Below are positions 11,068 to 20,094 of a stretch of DNA of 64,000 nucleotides, one piece after another (position 1 is the first letter of the stretch; every line of letters begins with the position of its first letter). Position numbers and translations under genes: made by a program. The notes under the pieces are model-generated. The model saw only the letters and a list, made by a program, of their open reading frames with translations, ran no database searches and had not been told where the DNA came from. Source of the DNA: Chitinophagaceae bacterium (GTDB lineage: Bacteria; Bacteroidota; Bacteroidia; Chitinophagales; Chitinophagaceae); the NCBI GenBank assembly GCA_947488765.1, contig CANLAE010000008.1:37716-101715 (forward strand), read 5' to 3'.

Positions 11068-11792
11068 ATGCCTATACTAAGTTTTTTTAAAAAAGTATTT
11101 TTAAAACCTGCATCATTCATAATGCTTAAAAAATTGATTCCCTCCGGAAACGCTTGAATTGAACCGTTAAGGTATTGATAAGCATCTTTATTTTTTGCAA
11201 ACAATTTCCCAAAATTTGGCGCAATCACATTCATGTATAAAGAATAAATGCTTTTGAATCCTGTTTGAGTGGGTTTGCTGAACTCCAAAATGACAGCTTT
11301 GCCGCCCGGTTTCAGCACTCTGTACATATCTTGTAACCCTTGTGTAAGATTTTCAAAATTACGCACTCCAAATGCAACGGTAATGGCATCAAAAGTATTA
11401 TCTGCGAAGTTTATTTTTTCGCTATCGCCTGTTTGTAATTCAATTGTTTCATTTAAGCCAAGGTTGCTGATTTTTTTTCTGCCAAAATCCAACATGCCTT
11501 CGCTAATATCAATACCAATAATCTTTTTAGGGTGCAATAATTTTTGGGTAAGTATGGCAACATCTGCAGTACCTGTTGCAACATCTAAAATGTACTGAGG
11601 CTGTATGCTTTTTAATTGCTTGATTGCTTTTTTTCTCCAGCCAATATCTATTCCGGCACTTAAAAATCGGTTCAAAAAATCATAGCGAAAAGCAATATCA
11701 TTAAACATAGATGCCACCTGTTGTTTTTTGCTTAAACTACTCGCATTATCCGGAACGATTGTATCATGTGCAAACTTACTCATACGTAACAA
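11040..11792 (-). CDS. ubiE: demethylmenaquinone methyltransferase
   Basis: MFNDIAFRYDFLNRFLSAGID, DVATGTADVAI, AFGVRNFENL, GGKAVILEFS motifs. Confidence 0.95.
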   Translation of the reverse strand: MLRMSKFAHDTIVPDNASSLSKKQQVASMFNDIAFRYDFLNRFLSAGIDIGWRKKAIKQLKSIQPQYILDVATGTADVAILTQKLLHPKKIIGIDISEGMLDFGRKKISNLGLNETIELQTGDSEKINFADNTFDAITVAFGVRNFENLTQGLQDMYRVLKPGGKAVILEFSKPTQTGFKSIYSLYMNVIAPNFGKLFAKNKDAYQYLNGSIQAFPEGINFLSIMNDAGFKNTFLKKLSIGICTIYCGSK

Positions 11793-11928
11793 CGAAGATA
11801 AGCATTGCTTGGTTTTAGCTGCTTTTGTTTGCAGTAGTTATTAAAAATAGTTGTTTCAATACAACAACAGGTATTGCTCACAACTTACTATCTATTACTT
11901 GAAAAAAGCCAATTATCTTCGTATCTGA

Positions 11929-12855
11929 ATGAAGGCATTAATTTATAAATCTACGGGCAGCTGGTATATTACCAAATCAGAAACTGGTAAGTTGTATAAT
12001 GCACGTATAAAAGGGGTTTTAAAAATTGATGGCATTACTTCTACCAATCCTATTGCAGTTGGAGATGAAGTGGAAATGGATTTGGAAAATGAATTAGAAG
12101 ATACAACCACTATCACAAAAATTCATGAACGAAAAAATTATGTTGCCCGTCAATCTCCGCACAACAAACACCAACATCATATCATTGCAAGTAATTTAGA
12201 CCAAAGCTTGTTATTTGCAACTTTAAAAGATCCCAAAACATCTACCGGTTTTATCGATCGTTTTTTAGTGGCTTGTGAAATGTTTCATATTCCGGCTATT
12301 CTTGTTTTTAATAAAGCAGACGTTTACCGACAAAAAGAATTGGAAAAGTTTGAAGAAATAAAAGCCAATTATGAAGCAATTGGTTACACGGTAATTTTAG
12401 CAAGTGTTCAAAATAATTTAGGCATTGATACAATTAAAGGTTTACTAAAAGATAAAACTACTTTGTTAAGCGGGCATAGCGGTGTTGGAAAATCTACTTT
12501 TATCAATAAATTATTTCCTGATTTAGGATTACGTACTACTGAAGTAAGCAGCTGGAGCGGTAAAGGCATGCACACCACCACTTTCGCCGAAATGTTTGAT
12601 TTGCCTTTTGGTGGAAAAATTATTGATACACCCGGTATACGTGAACTAGGAATTACTGGATTGACAAAGCAAGAATTGAGTGGTTATTTCCCCGAAATGA
12701 AAGCCCTAATTAATGAATGTCAGTTTAACAATTGCATGCACATCAATGAAATGGATTGTGCTATTAAAATTGCTGTAAACGAAGGGGTGATTGCTATTGA
12801 CAGATACGTAAGTTATATGAATATCCTAGATACAATTATTGACAAAAAGTATTAA
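11929..12855 (+). CDS. rsgA: ribosome small-subunit-dependent GTPase A
   Basis: NKAD, LSGHSGVGKSTFINKL, IDTPGIRELG circularly permuted GTPase motifs. Confidence 0.95.
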   Translation: MKALIYKSTGSWYITKSETGKLYNARIKGVLKIDGITSTNPIAVGDEVEMDLENELEDTTTITKIHERKNYVARQSPHNKHQHHIIASNLDQSLLFATLKDPKTSTGFIDRFLVACEMFHIPAILVFNKADVYRQKELEKFEEIKANYEAIGYTVILASVQNNLGIDTIKGLLKDKTTLLSGHSGVGKSTFINKLFPDLGLRTTEVSSWSGKGMHTTTFAEMFDLPFGGKIIDTPGIRELGITGLTKQELSGYFPEMKALINECQFNNCMHINEMDCAIKIAVNEGVIAIDRYVSYMNILDTIIDKKY

Positions 12856-13082
12856 TTACCAAATTTATCCAGTTTATAAGCAGGAGCTTTGGGTATTTTT
12901 TTATCCCCTCTTAATAACTTTTCTGCTCCAACATTTTTACCGTTACTTGGACAACCATTTTTATTTGCACCGCCTCCAAAAATACTATTAAATAAACTGC
13001 ATGAGCTTAATGTAATTAGTACAACTAATATTACAATGATTTGCTTTAATGATTTCAATGTTTCAATTTTTGGATAATACAA
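12852..13082 (-). CDS. small hypothetical lipoprotein
   Basis: 76 aa ORF with lipobox (LITLSSC). Confidence 0.5.
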   Translation of the reverse strand: MYYPKIETLKSLKQIIVILVVLITLSSCSLFNSIFGGGANKNGCPSNGKNVGAEKLLRGDKKIPKAPAYKLDKFGN

Positions 13083-13132
13083 AGATGTAGAATATTGAGT
13101 ACGAAAAAATATTTTTAGGACTACAATACAAA

Positions 13133-13666
13133 TTATTTTTTGGCATCGTTGTATGCATCAAACCAGCTTGCATATTTTACATAATTATTGGCAATGCGGT
13201 TAATCTCTCCGCTGATTAAATTTTCTGAAATATCTTTTACTTTTTTTGCAGGCACTCCGGCATAAATACTTCCGGCTTCTACCACAGTACCTTCTAATAA
13301 TACAGCACCTGCTGCAACAATACTATTGCTGTGTATTTCGCATCTGTCCATTACAATACTACCCATACCAATCAATACATTATCGTGTATCGTGCAACCA
13401 TGTACCAATGCATTGTGCCCAATAGAAACATTGTTTCCAATGATAGTTGCATTTTTTTCATAGGTACAATGTATTACTGCGCCATCTTGCACATTCACCT
13501 GATTGCCCATTTTAATAAAGTTTACATCTCCACGAACTACTGCATTAAACCAAATGCTGCAATTGTTTCCCATCGCTACATCGCCTATGATTGTTGCATT
13601 TGGAGCAATAAAACAGTTTTCGCCAAAGGATGGAGTTTTGTCTAGTATGGTTAGAATGTAGGACAT
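13133..13666 (-). CDS. gamma carbonic anhydrase family protein (left-handed beta-helix)
   Basis: Hexapeptide repeats; NCSIWFNAVVRGDVNFIKMGNQVNVQDGAVIH, SIGHNALVHGCTI. Confidence 0.9.
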   Translation of the reverse strand: MSYILTILDKTPSFGENCFIAPNATIIGDVAMGNNCSIWFNAVVRGDVNFIKMGNQVNVQDGAVIHCTYEKNATIIGNNVSIGHNALVHGCTIHDNVLIGMGSIVMDRCEIHSNSIVAAGAVLLEGTVVEAGSIYAGVPAKKVKDISENLISGEINRIANNYVKYASWFDAYNDAKK

Positions 13667-13675
13667 TGTTTTAAG

Positions 13676-13697
13676 TTGACAGATTTTTGGATGACAG
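13676..13697. repeat. short repeat arm upstream of four-helix-bundle gene (TTGACAG/GATGACAG)
   Basis: TTGACAG (13676-13682) and GATGACAG (13690-13697), reverse complement of the downstream CTGTCATC array. Confidence 0.55.
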
Positions 13698-13740
13698 GAT
13701 TACTATTTCAAATGTAACTTTATCTTTCATAAAAATTGTT

Positions 13741-14106
13741 ATGACCAGCTATAAAAATTTGTTGGCTTGGCAAAAAGCCATGCTTTTGGTTAAAGAGATT
13801 TATACTGTTACCAAACTTTATCCTAAGGAAGAATTGTTTGCATTAACCTCACAAACAAAACGGGCTGCTGTTTCTATTCCAAGTAATATTGCAGAAGGTT
13901 GTGGCAGAAAATCAAAAAAAGATACGAGTCATTTTTTATACATTTCAAGAGGATCATTGTATGAATTAGAAACACATTTAAATATTGCTGTAATGATTGA
14001 AATTTTATCAGAAGCATCTTTTCAAAAAATTACATTAATATTAGATGAATGCTTAAAAATTTTAAACGGCTTAATCCGCAGATATGAAATTGATGACTTA
14101 AAATAA
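13741..14106 (+). CDS. four helix bundle protein (23S rRNA intervening-sequence protein family)
   Basis: NLLAWQKAMLLVKEIYTVTKLYPKEELFALTSQTKRAAVSIPSNIAEGCGRKSKKDTSHFLYISRGSLYELETHL; ATG at 13741 preferred over the track start at 13687. Confidence 0.92.
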   Translation: MTSYKNLLAWQKAMLLVKEIYTVTKLYPKEELFALTSQTKRAAVSIPSNIAEGCGRKSKKDTSHFLYISRGSLYELETHLNIAVMIEILSEASFQKITLILDECLKILNGLIRRYEIDDLK

Positions 14107-14127
14107 AAATAATTTTTTATGAAACCT

Positions 14128-14185
14128 CTGTCATCTATCATCTAATCTCTGTCATCTTAAAATTGTCATCTTAAAACTGTCATCT
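14128..14185. repeat. degenerate CTGTCATCT short-repeat array
   Basis: CTGTCATCTATCATCTAATCTCTGTCATCTTAAAATTGTCATCTTAAAACTGTCATCT between the four-helix-bundle gene and the next ATG (14190). Confidence 0.85.
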
Positions 14186-14189
14186 CCCA

Positions 14190-15383
14190 ATGAATACACG
14201 TCAATTATTTCTTGCTCATCTTGCACAAACTTCTCCTGCGCCAATTGGAATTGAAATGGTGAAAGCAGAAGGAATTTATTTGTATGATAAGGATGGTAAA
14301 AAATATATTGATGGAATCTCAGGATTTAGCGTTGCCAATATTGGACACTCTAATCCGTTGGTAATTGAAGCTGTAAAAAAGCAAGCTGAACAATACATGC
14401 ACTTAATTGTGTATGGCGAATTTATTCAGCAGCCACAAGTAGCTTATGCAAAATTATTAACCGATTATTTACCCAAATCTTTAAACTGTGTATACTTTAC
14501 CAACAGTGGTGCAGAAGCAACAGAAGGCGCTATGAAGTTGGCAAAACGTGTTACCGGACGAACAAAAACAATTGCATTCAACCATTCTTATCATGGAAGT
14601 ACGCAAGGTGCGTTGAGTGTGATGGGTGATGAATATTGGCGCAATGCTTTCAGGCCATTATTGCCCGAAGTTTATCATTATGATTATGGAAGTGAAGCTG
14701 CATTGGCTGCAATTGACGATACGGTTGCTTGTGTAATTATGGAAACGGTACAAGCCGAAGCAGGCATTAATGCTCCTGCAAAAGCATGGATACAAGCCGT
14801 ACGTGAAAAGTGCAATGAACATTGTGTTTTATTAATTCTTGATGAAATACAAAGTGGTTTTGGCAGATCGGGAACGCTATGGGCTTTTGAACAATTTGAT
14901 GTTGTACCCGATATTTTATTACTCGGAAAAGCATTGGGTGGCGGTATGCCAATTGGTGCTTTTATTGCAGACACCCGACTCATGAGCACTTTAACCAATA
15001 ACCCTGTATTGGGCCATATCACTACGTTTGGTGGACATCCAGTAAGTTGTGCTGCGGGTAAAGCAGCATTTGAATTTTTAGTAAATGATACATTGGTACA
15101 TGATGTAAAAGCGAAAGAAAAAATATTATTGAGCAACATTCATCATACTTATATACAATCCATCAAAATCTTTGGAATGTGGATGGCGATTGCGTTTGAT
15201 AGTTTTGAAACCAATCATGCCATCATTCAAAAATGTATTGCAAAAGGGTTGATTACCGATTGGTTTTTATTTGCACCCAATTGTATGCGCATTGCACCGC
15301 CATTAATTGCTACAGAACAAGAATTGATAGATATCTGCAACATTATTAACGAAAGTATCAATGAATATTCCCATGCTGTATAA
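14190..15383 (+). CDS. class III pyridoxal-phosphate aminotransferase
   Basis: YFTNSGAEATEGAMKLAKRVTGR, HGSTQGALSVMG, LILDEIQSGFGRSGTLWAFE, LLGKALGGGMPIGAF. Confidence 0.92.
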   Translation: MNTRQLFLAHLAQTSPAPIGIEMVKAEGIYLYDKDGKKYIDGISGFSVANIGHSNPLVIEAVKKQAEQYMHLIVYGEFIQQPQVAYAKLLTDYLPKSLNCVYFTNSGAEATEGAMKLAKRVTGRTKTIAFNHSYHGSTQGALSVMGDEYWRNAFRPLLPEVYHYDYGSEAALAAIDDTVACVIMETVQAEAGINAPAKAWIQAVREKCNEHCVLLILDEIQSGFGRSGTLWAFEQFDVVPDILLLGKALGGGMPIGAFIADTRLMSTLTNNPVLGHITTFGGHPVSCAAGKAAFEFLVNDTLVHDVKAKEKILLSNIHHTYIQSIKIFGMWMAIAFDSFETNHAIIQKCIAKGLITDWFLFAPNCMRIAPPLIATEQELIDICNIINESINEYSHAV

Positions 15384-15505
15384 CGAGTTGCAGCTTTGTT
15401 TGCGTTAGGGATTGCAGTGAAAATCCTTTTGCTTGCAGGCATTTTGCATAGCCTTGTGTGGCAAGCAAAAGATTGCAACGAAAAGCCCGGCCCCTGGGTA
15501 ACGCC
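15384..15505 (+). repeat. intergenic palindromic repeat element, copy 1
   Basis: GCGTTAGGGATTGCAGTGAAAATC ... GATTGCAACGAAAAGCCCGGCCCCTGGGTAACGCC; internal hairpin CTTTTGCTTGC/GCAAGCAAAAG; matches 17523-17620 on the opposite strand. Confidence 0.85.
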
Positions 15506-16594
15506 CTATTGTTTTTTATTCTTTTTATTCATCGAAAAATTTAAATAATCGGGAAGGATATTTCTTTTTTTACGTTTGTCATTTGCAGGCTTTTGGTATT
15601 CTGAATAATAAATTTGTAGTAGAATGATAAAATAAGAAATCAGCAGCGGTCCGAAAATTAATCCTGTAATTCCAAAATATCGCAACCCCATAATAATACC
15701 CAATACTGTAACAACGGGATGTACATCTGCCATTTTTTTTGCCAACAAAAAGCGTATTAAATTATCACTCAATCCAATGACGATAACACCCCACGACAAT
15801 AGAAAAATGCCGTATCCGGTTTGATGCATGAACAACAAATAAATAGATGCAGGTATCCAAACTAAACCCGTTCCTACCAAAGGAATAACAGAAGCAAACC
15901 CTGTTATGATGCCCCAAAATCCGGCTTCGGGCAAGCCACAAATTTTATAAGCAAGGTACGACAACAACCCGTGAACCACAGCAATCAAAGGCATTCCCAA
16001 AGAATTGCTAATCGTTTGTGCTACAAGTTCTTTGCCAAATAATTCTATCAGCGTTCTTCTGAATGGCAAATAAAAAACAATAGCTGCTTCCAAGCGATTG
16101 ATATTGATTAATAAAAAATATAGGAAGAAATACATCATGGTGATGCTACTAAAAAAATTGAGGCTGCTGTTTAAAATAAAGGAAACTCCTTGCGTGGTGA
16201 TTTGTTGAATATTGCTCAATGTTTGGCCCGATAAAATACTGAAATGGAATTTTTTTTCTATCTCGGTATTCAGTTGTTTCAGCGGTTCGTAAATAGATGC
16301 AGGGTTGATAGAAATCAATGATGCTTCTTTGTACAACAAGCCGCCAATAAACAAGATGGGTAATAAAACAATGAAAAAGGAAATCAATAATATTAATGCA
16401 GCTGCCAAAGATTTTTTCCAATGAAATCGTTTAATAAGCAATTCCATCAATGGTTTGCTCAATACATAAAACATAACAGCACCAAGGAATGCAGTAAAAA
16501 ATTCTAATAAACTATATAATAACATTAAACCAAATATGGCAATGATGCCTAGGAAGAAATATTTGTTTATTTTATGTTCTTGATTCGTTTCCAT
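15506..16594 (-). CDS. AI-2E family transporter (YdiK/TqsA-like permease)
   Basis: Multi-TM ORF; FASVIPLVGTGLVWIPASIYLL and LRYFGITGLIFGPLLISYF are AI-2E transporter-like. Confidence 0.88.
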   Translation of the reverse strand: METNQEHKINKYFFLGIIAIFGLMLLYSLLEFFTAFLGAVMFYVLSKPLMELLIKRFHWKKSLAAALILLISFFIVLLPILFIGGLLYKEASLISINPASIYEPLKQLNTEIEKKFHFSILSGQTLSNIQQITTQGVSFILNSSLNFFSSITMMYFFLYFLLININRLEAAIVFYLPFRRTLIELFGKELVAQTISNSLGMPLIAVVHGLLSYLAYKICGLPEAGFWGIITGFASVIPLVGTGLVWIPASIYLLFMHQTGYGIFLLSWGVIVIGLSDNLIRFLLAKKMADVHPVVTVLGIIMGLRYFGITGLIFGPLLISYFIILLQIYYSEYQKPANDKRKKRNILPDYLNFSMNKKNKKQ

Positions 16595-16663
16595 AAAATT
16601 TGTGTTGCTTTGTACAAATGTAATTTACGATTTGTTGTTGTTACAAAATGAATACTTTGAACT

Positions 16664-17512
16664 ATGCAAAAATTAAAAATGATTTTTAATGGAGTAATGA
16701 TGGATGCTGAAAAGCCTGTGATTACAGTAGATAACAGAAGTTTTAGGTATGGCGATGGATGCTTTGAAACAATGAAAGCAGTGAAAGGAAAAATCATTCA
16801 TGCCAACGAACATTTCAAACGCTTTTTTACATCATTGGAATTGCTGCAATTTGATAAACCTAATTATCTCAATGCAGCATATTTAAGCGAGCACATCATC
16901 AAATTACTAGCGCAAAATAAACACCAACAAACAGCAAGAATACGCCTTACTTTATTCAGAGGCAATGGTGGTTTGTATGATGCCGAAAATCATTTTCCAA
17001 ATTATTGTATTCAAACCTGGAATTTGAATGTTGCCAACAACGAACTCAACGAAAACGGCTTGGTGATTGATGTGTACAAAGATGCCCGAAAAGTTTGCGA
17101 TGCTTTTTCGCACCTCAAAAGCAACAATTATTTGCCTTATGTAATGGCTGCATTGTGGGCTAAAAAAAATCATTTGAATGATGCGTTGCTGCTCAATCCG
17201 TTTGATAAAATTGCCGATGCTACAATCGCCAATATTTTTATGGTTAAAGATGGAATCATTAAAACACCTGCAATTACCGAAGGCGGTGTAAATGGAGTAA
17301 TGAAAAATTATTTGTTGCAATGTATGCGCAAAGAAAATATGCCCGTAGAAGAATGCAGTATTGCTGTTGAGGATGTTTTGCAGGCACAGGAAGTTTTTTT
17401 AACCAATTCTGTGTACGGAATAAAATGGGTAAAACAATGTGGCAATAGCAATTACACACTTCAGGCAGCGGCGTTGTTGCACAAGCAATTTATACAACCT
17501 TTATGGTATTAA
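16664..17512 (+). CDS. aminotransferase class IV (branched-chain/4-amino-4-deoxychorismate lyase-like)
   Basis: RSFRYGDGCFETMKAVKGKI, ARIRLTLFRG, ATIANIFMVKDG, TPAITEGGVNGVMK. Confidence 0.88.
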   Translation: MQKLKMIFNGVMMDAEKPVITVDNRSFRYGDGCFETMKAVKGKIIHANEHFKRFFTSLELLQFDKPNYLNAAYLSEHIIKLLAQNKHQQTARIRLTLFRGNGGLYDAENHFPNYCIQTWNLNVANNELNENGLVIDVYKDARKVCDAFSHLKSNNYLPYVMAALWAKKNHLNDALLLNPFDKIADATIANIFMVKDGIIKTPAITEGGVNGVMKNYLLQCMRKENMPVEECSIAVEDVLQAQEVFLTNSVYGIKWVKQCGNSNYTLQAAALLHKQFIQPLWY

Positions 17513-17522
17513 TATTTTAATG

Positions 17523-17620
17523 GCGTTCCCCGTGGTGCGGGATCGGGCTTTTCGTTGCAAGTCCTCGGTACTGCGTACCTGCGGGCTTTCCACTTCAATC
17601 CCTAACGCAGCCGAGCTGTA
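17523..17620 (-). repeat. intergenic palindromic repeat element, copy 2
   Basis: Reverse complement reads TACAGCTCGGCTGCGTTAGGGATTGAAGTGGAAAGCCCGCAGGTACGCAGTACC...TTGCAACGAAAAGCCCGATCC...GGGGAACGCC, same conserved ends as 15384-15505. Confidence 0.85.
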
Positions 17621-17657
17621 AGTCAACAATTTTTCTGTAGTATTGTTATCCAAACTT

Positions 17658-18971
17658 ATGAAGCCAACAATCAATATCATCTGGTTCCGAAGAGATTTGC
17701 GTTTAAGCGATAATGCAGCTTTGTACCATGCATTACAAAGCAATCATCCCGTTGTTCCAATATTTATTTTCGATAAAAATATTTTAGACAAACTATCCGA
17801 TAAAGCCGATAGAAGAGTTGAATTTATCCATGCTGCACTTTGTAAAATGCAACAACAATTGGTTGCCATCAATAGCACAATGGAAGTGTATTATGGATAT
17901 CCGTTAGAAGTGTACAAACAACTCCTGGAAAAATATACCATTACTAATGTTTTTACCAACCACGATTATGAATTGTATGCTTTAAATCGTGATGCCGAAA
18001 TAAAAAATTTGCTCAATGAAAATGGAATCAATTTTAGTACCTACAAAGACCAAGTTGTTTTTGAGAAAGATGAAGTAACCAAAGATGATGGAAAACCTTA
18101 CACCATCTTTACACCATACAGCCGCAAATGGAAAGCAAGATTGCAGGAAAAAGATATTGCAGCTTATGACACAGAAAAATATTTTGCCAACTTTTACCAA
18201 CAAGCAACAAAAGCAATTCCTTCTTTAGAAAGTATGGGTTTCAAATCTGTTGACAAACATTTTCCAACTAAAGAATTAAATGAAGCCATTATTTCAAAAT
18301 ATACCGAACAAAGAAATTTTCCTGCGGTGCGAGGCACAACACAATTAGGCGTTCATTTTCGTTTTGGCACCATCAGCATCAGAGCTGCAGCACGTAAGGC
18401 AATGGCATTGAATGAAACATATTTGAATGAACTCATTTGGAGAGATTTTTACCATACGATTATTTATCATTTTCCGCATGTACAACAAGGTAAATCTTTT
18501 AAAAAAGAATATGATTTTATTGAATGGCGCAACAACGAAAATGATTTTCAAAAATGGTGCGATGGACAAACCGGTTATCCTATTGTAGATGCTGGTATGC
18601 GTGAATTAAATACCACAGGATTCATGCACAACAGGGTTCGTATGATTGTGGCTTCTTTTCTTACCAAACATTTATTAATCGACTGGCGTTGGGGAGAAGC
18701 TTACTTTGCACAAAAATTATTAGACTTTGATTTTGCTGCCAACAATGGTGGCTGGCAATGGGCTGCAGGAAGTGGTTGCGATGCTGCACCTTATTTCAGG
18801 GTATTCAATCCTACCTTACAAACAGAAAAATTTGATAAGGCATTAAAGTACATTAAACACTGGGTTCCGGAGATTGATGGCTTTAATTATGTAGCCCCAA
18901 TTGTGCAACACGAAGTTGCCCGAAAACGTGTTTTGGAAGTGTATGCAAAAGCGTTGAAAGGAGGGGTGTAA
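17658..18971 (+). CDS. deoxyribodipyrimidine photo-lyase / cryptochrome family
   Basis: INIIWFRRDLRLSDNAAL, CDGQTGYPIVDAGMRELNTTGFMHNRVRMIVASFLTKHLLIDWRWGEAYFAQKLLDFDFAANNGGWQWAAGSGCDAAPYFR. ATG at 17658 preferred. Confidence 0.96.
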   Translation: MKPTINIIWFRRDLRLSDNAALYHALQSNHPVVPIFIFDKNILDKLSDKADRRVEFIHAALCKMQQQLVAINSTMEVYYGYPLEVYKQLLEKYTITNVFTNHDYELYALNRDAEIKNLLNENGINFSTYKDQVVFEKDEVTKDDGKPYTIFTPYSRKWKARLQEKDIAAYDTEKYFANFYQQATKAIPSLESMGFKSVDKHFPTKELNEAIISKYTEQRNFPAVRGTTQLGVHFRFGTISIRAAARKAMALNETYLNELIWRDFYHTIIYHFPHVQQGKSFKKEYDFIEWRNNENDFQKWCDGQTGYPIVDAGMRELNTTGFMHNRVRMIVASFLTKHLLIDWRWGEAYFAQKLLDFDFAANNGGWQWAAGSGCDAAPYFRVFNPTLQTEKFDKALKYIKHWVPEIDGFNYVAPIVQHEVARKRVLEVYAKALKGGV

Positions 18972-19094
18972 ATTTTTAAGTTTAATGCCAATTGTAAATT
19001 GGTTTACAGTATGACATAGTCACATACTATGTCAACCGATCACTAAGCGGAACCGATACTAAAAAGTACGAAAGTGAAAATATTTAAGATCGAT

Positions 19095-19796
19095 TTATAA
19101 ATTAACCCAACTTGGTGCCGAAAGATATGTTTTAAAAGGTAGGTCATAGGGTTGGTAAAAACCCGAACCTGGAAAACCTGCCTGCCCATTTGCATATACA
19201 TCTGAAGCAATTCCAATCCAAGTATAACGGTCGAAAGATCCAATTGGGGTAAGTAGTATAGTATAAGTTTGGCCAGAAGTTAAAGTTGCGTAACCGGGAC
19301 CCAAAAAGGTAAACTTATTCCAATCATAGCCATTTGTTGGAGTTACAATTTGGCTAGTTGCCAATAAAGTTCCAGAAATTCCAGCACCAGCGTATATACG
19401 AACGTACACAGTTGAATTTAATGTGCTGGATGGGTTTTGCATAACCAAATCAACAGATCCCAATACTCCAGAGGCTGTAGCAATGAATGATTGATACACA
19501 CCGGCAGGGGCAGGATTAGTCATATTCCACAATGACTGATTGATATTTAAAGACTCTGTCCCTTTTTTATAAACCTGTAAATTATCTGAAGTTGCGTTAT
19601 AGATAACCAAACCAAATTCAGGCTTACTTATAGAATCTCTTTGAGCACTAGTCATTCGTGGTGGTAAAAACCCCTTTTTGGTACTGCTTACATCTAGTTG
19701 TGCTGATGCAGCTGGTGAGGTGGTGCCAATACCTACTTGTGACATGCTATGTATTGTAAAAGCTAAAAAAATTAATATTGTTAATGCTTTTTTCAT
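19095..19796 (-). CDS. hypothetical secreted/cell-surface protein
   Basis: Signal peptide then VGIGTTSPAASAQLDVSSTKKGFLPPRMTSAQRDSI, the common Bacteroidetes surface-protein N-terminus. Confidence 0.75.
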   Translation of the reverse strand: MKKALTILIFLAFTIHSMSQVGIGTTSPAASAQLDVSSTKKGFLPPRMTSAQRDSISKPEFGLVIYNATSDNLQVYKKGTESLNINQSLWNMTNPAPAGVYQSFIATASGVLGSVDLVMQNPSSTLNSTVYVRIYAGAGISGTLLATSQIVTPTNGYDWNKFTFLGPGYATLTSGQTYTILLTPIGSFDRYTWIGIASDVYANGQAGFPGSGFYQPYDLPFKTYLSAPSWVNL

Positions 19797-20094
19797 GATT
19801 ATTTGTTTAAGACAAACTTAGTGGTTTTTTTAACAAAACTGTAATTTTAATAGATTATAATAAATTAACCACCCTGATATAAATATTGCCAATTCATCCA
19901 TTTTTGCAGGTTAGACGCTAAGAAATATACTATTTTCAAATGCTTTAAAAAAAAGCTCCACAAAGTAAAAAGCCCTGAAGTGTGCGACGCCGAGACAGTC
20001 CAATAGCGAAATACAGATTGGCTCAAAAAAATAATTATGGGAAAAATTGTGTAGCAAAAAATGTCAATTCTTCCTTGCTTCGTGTGAGATAAAA

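Noticed and set aside
13741-14106. Diversity-generating retroelement (Avd-like four-helix bundle)
   Set aside because: No reverse transcriptase, template repeat or variable repeat seen near either four-helix-bundle gene.
19013-19033. GACATAG-tcacata-CTATGTC inverted repeat as a terminator
   Set aside because: Weak 7-bp stem without a T-run; function cannot be supported.
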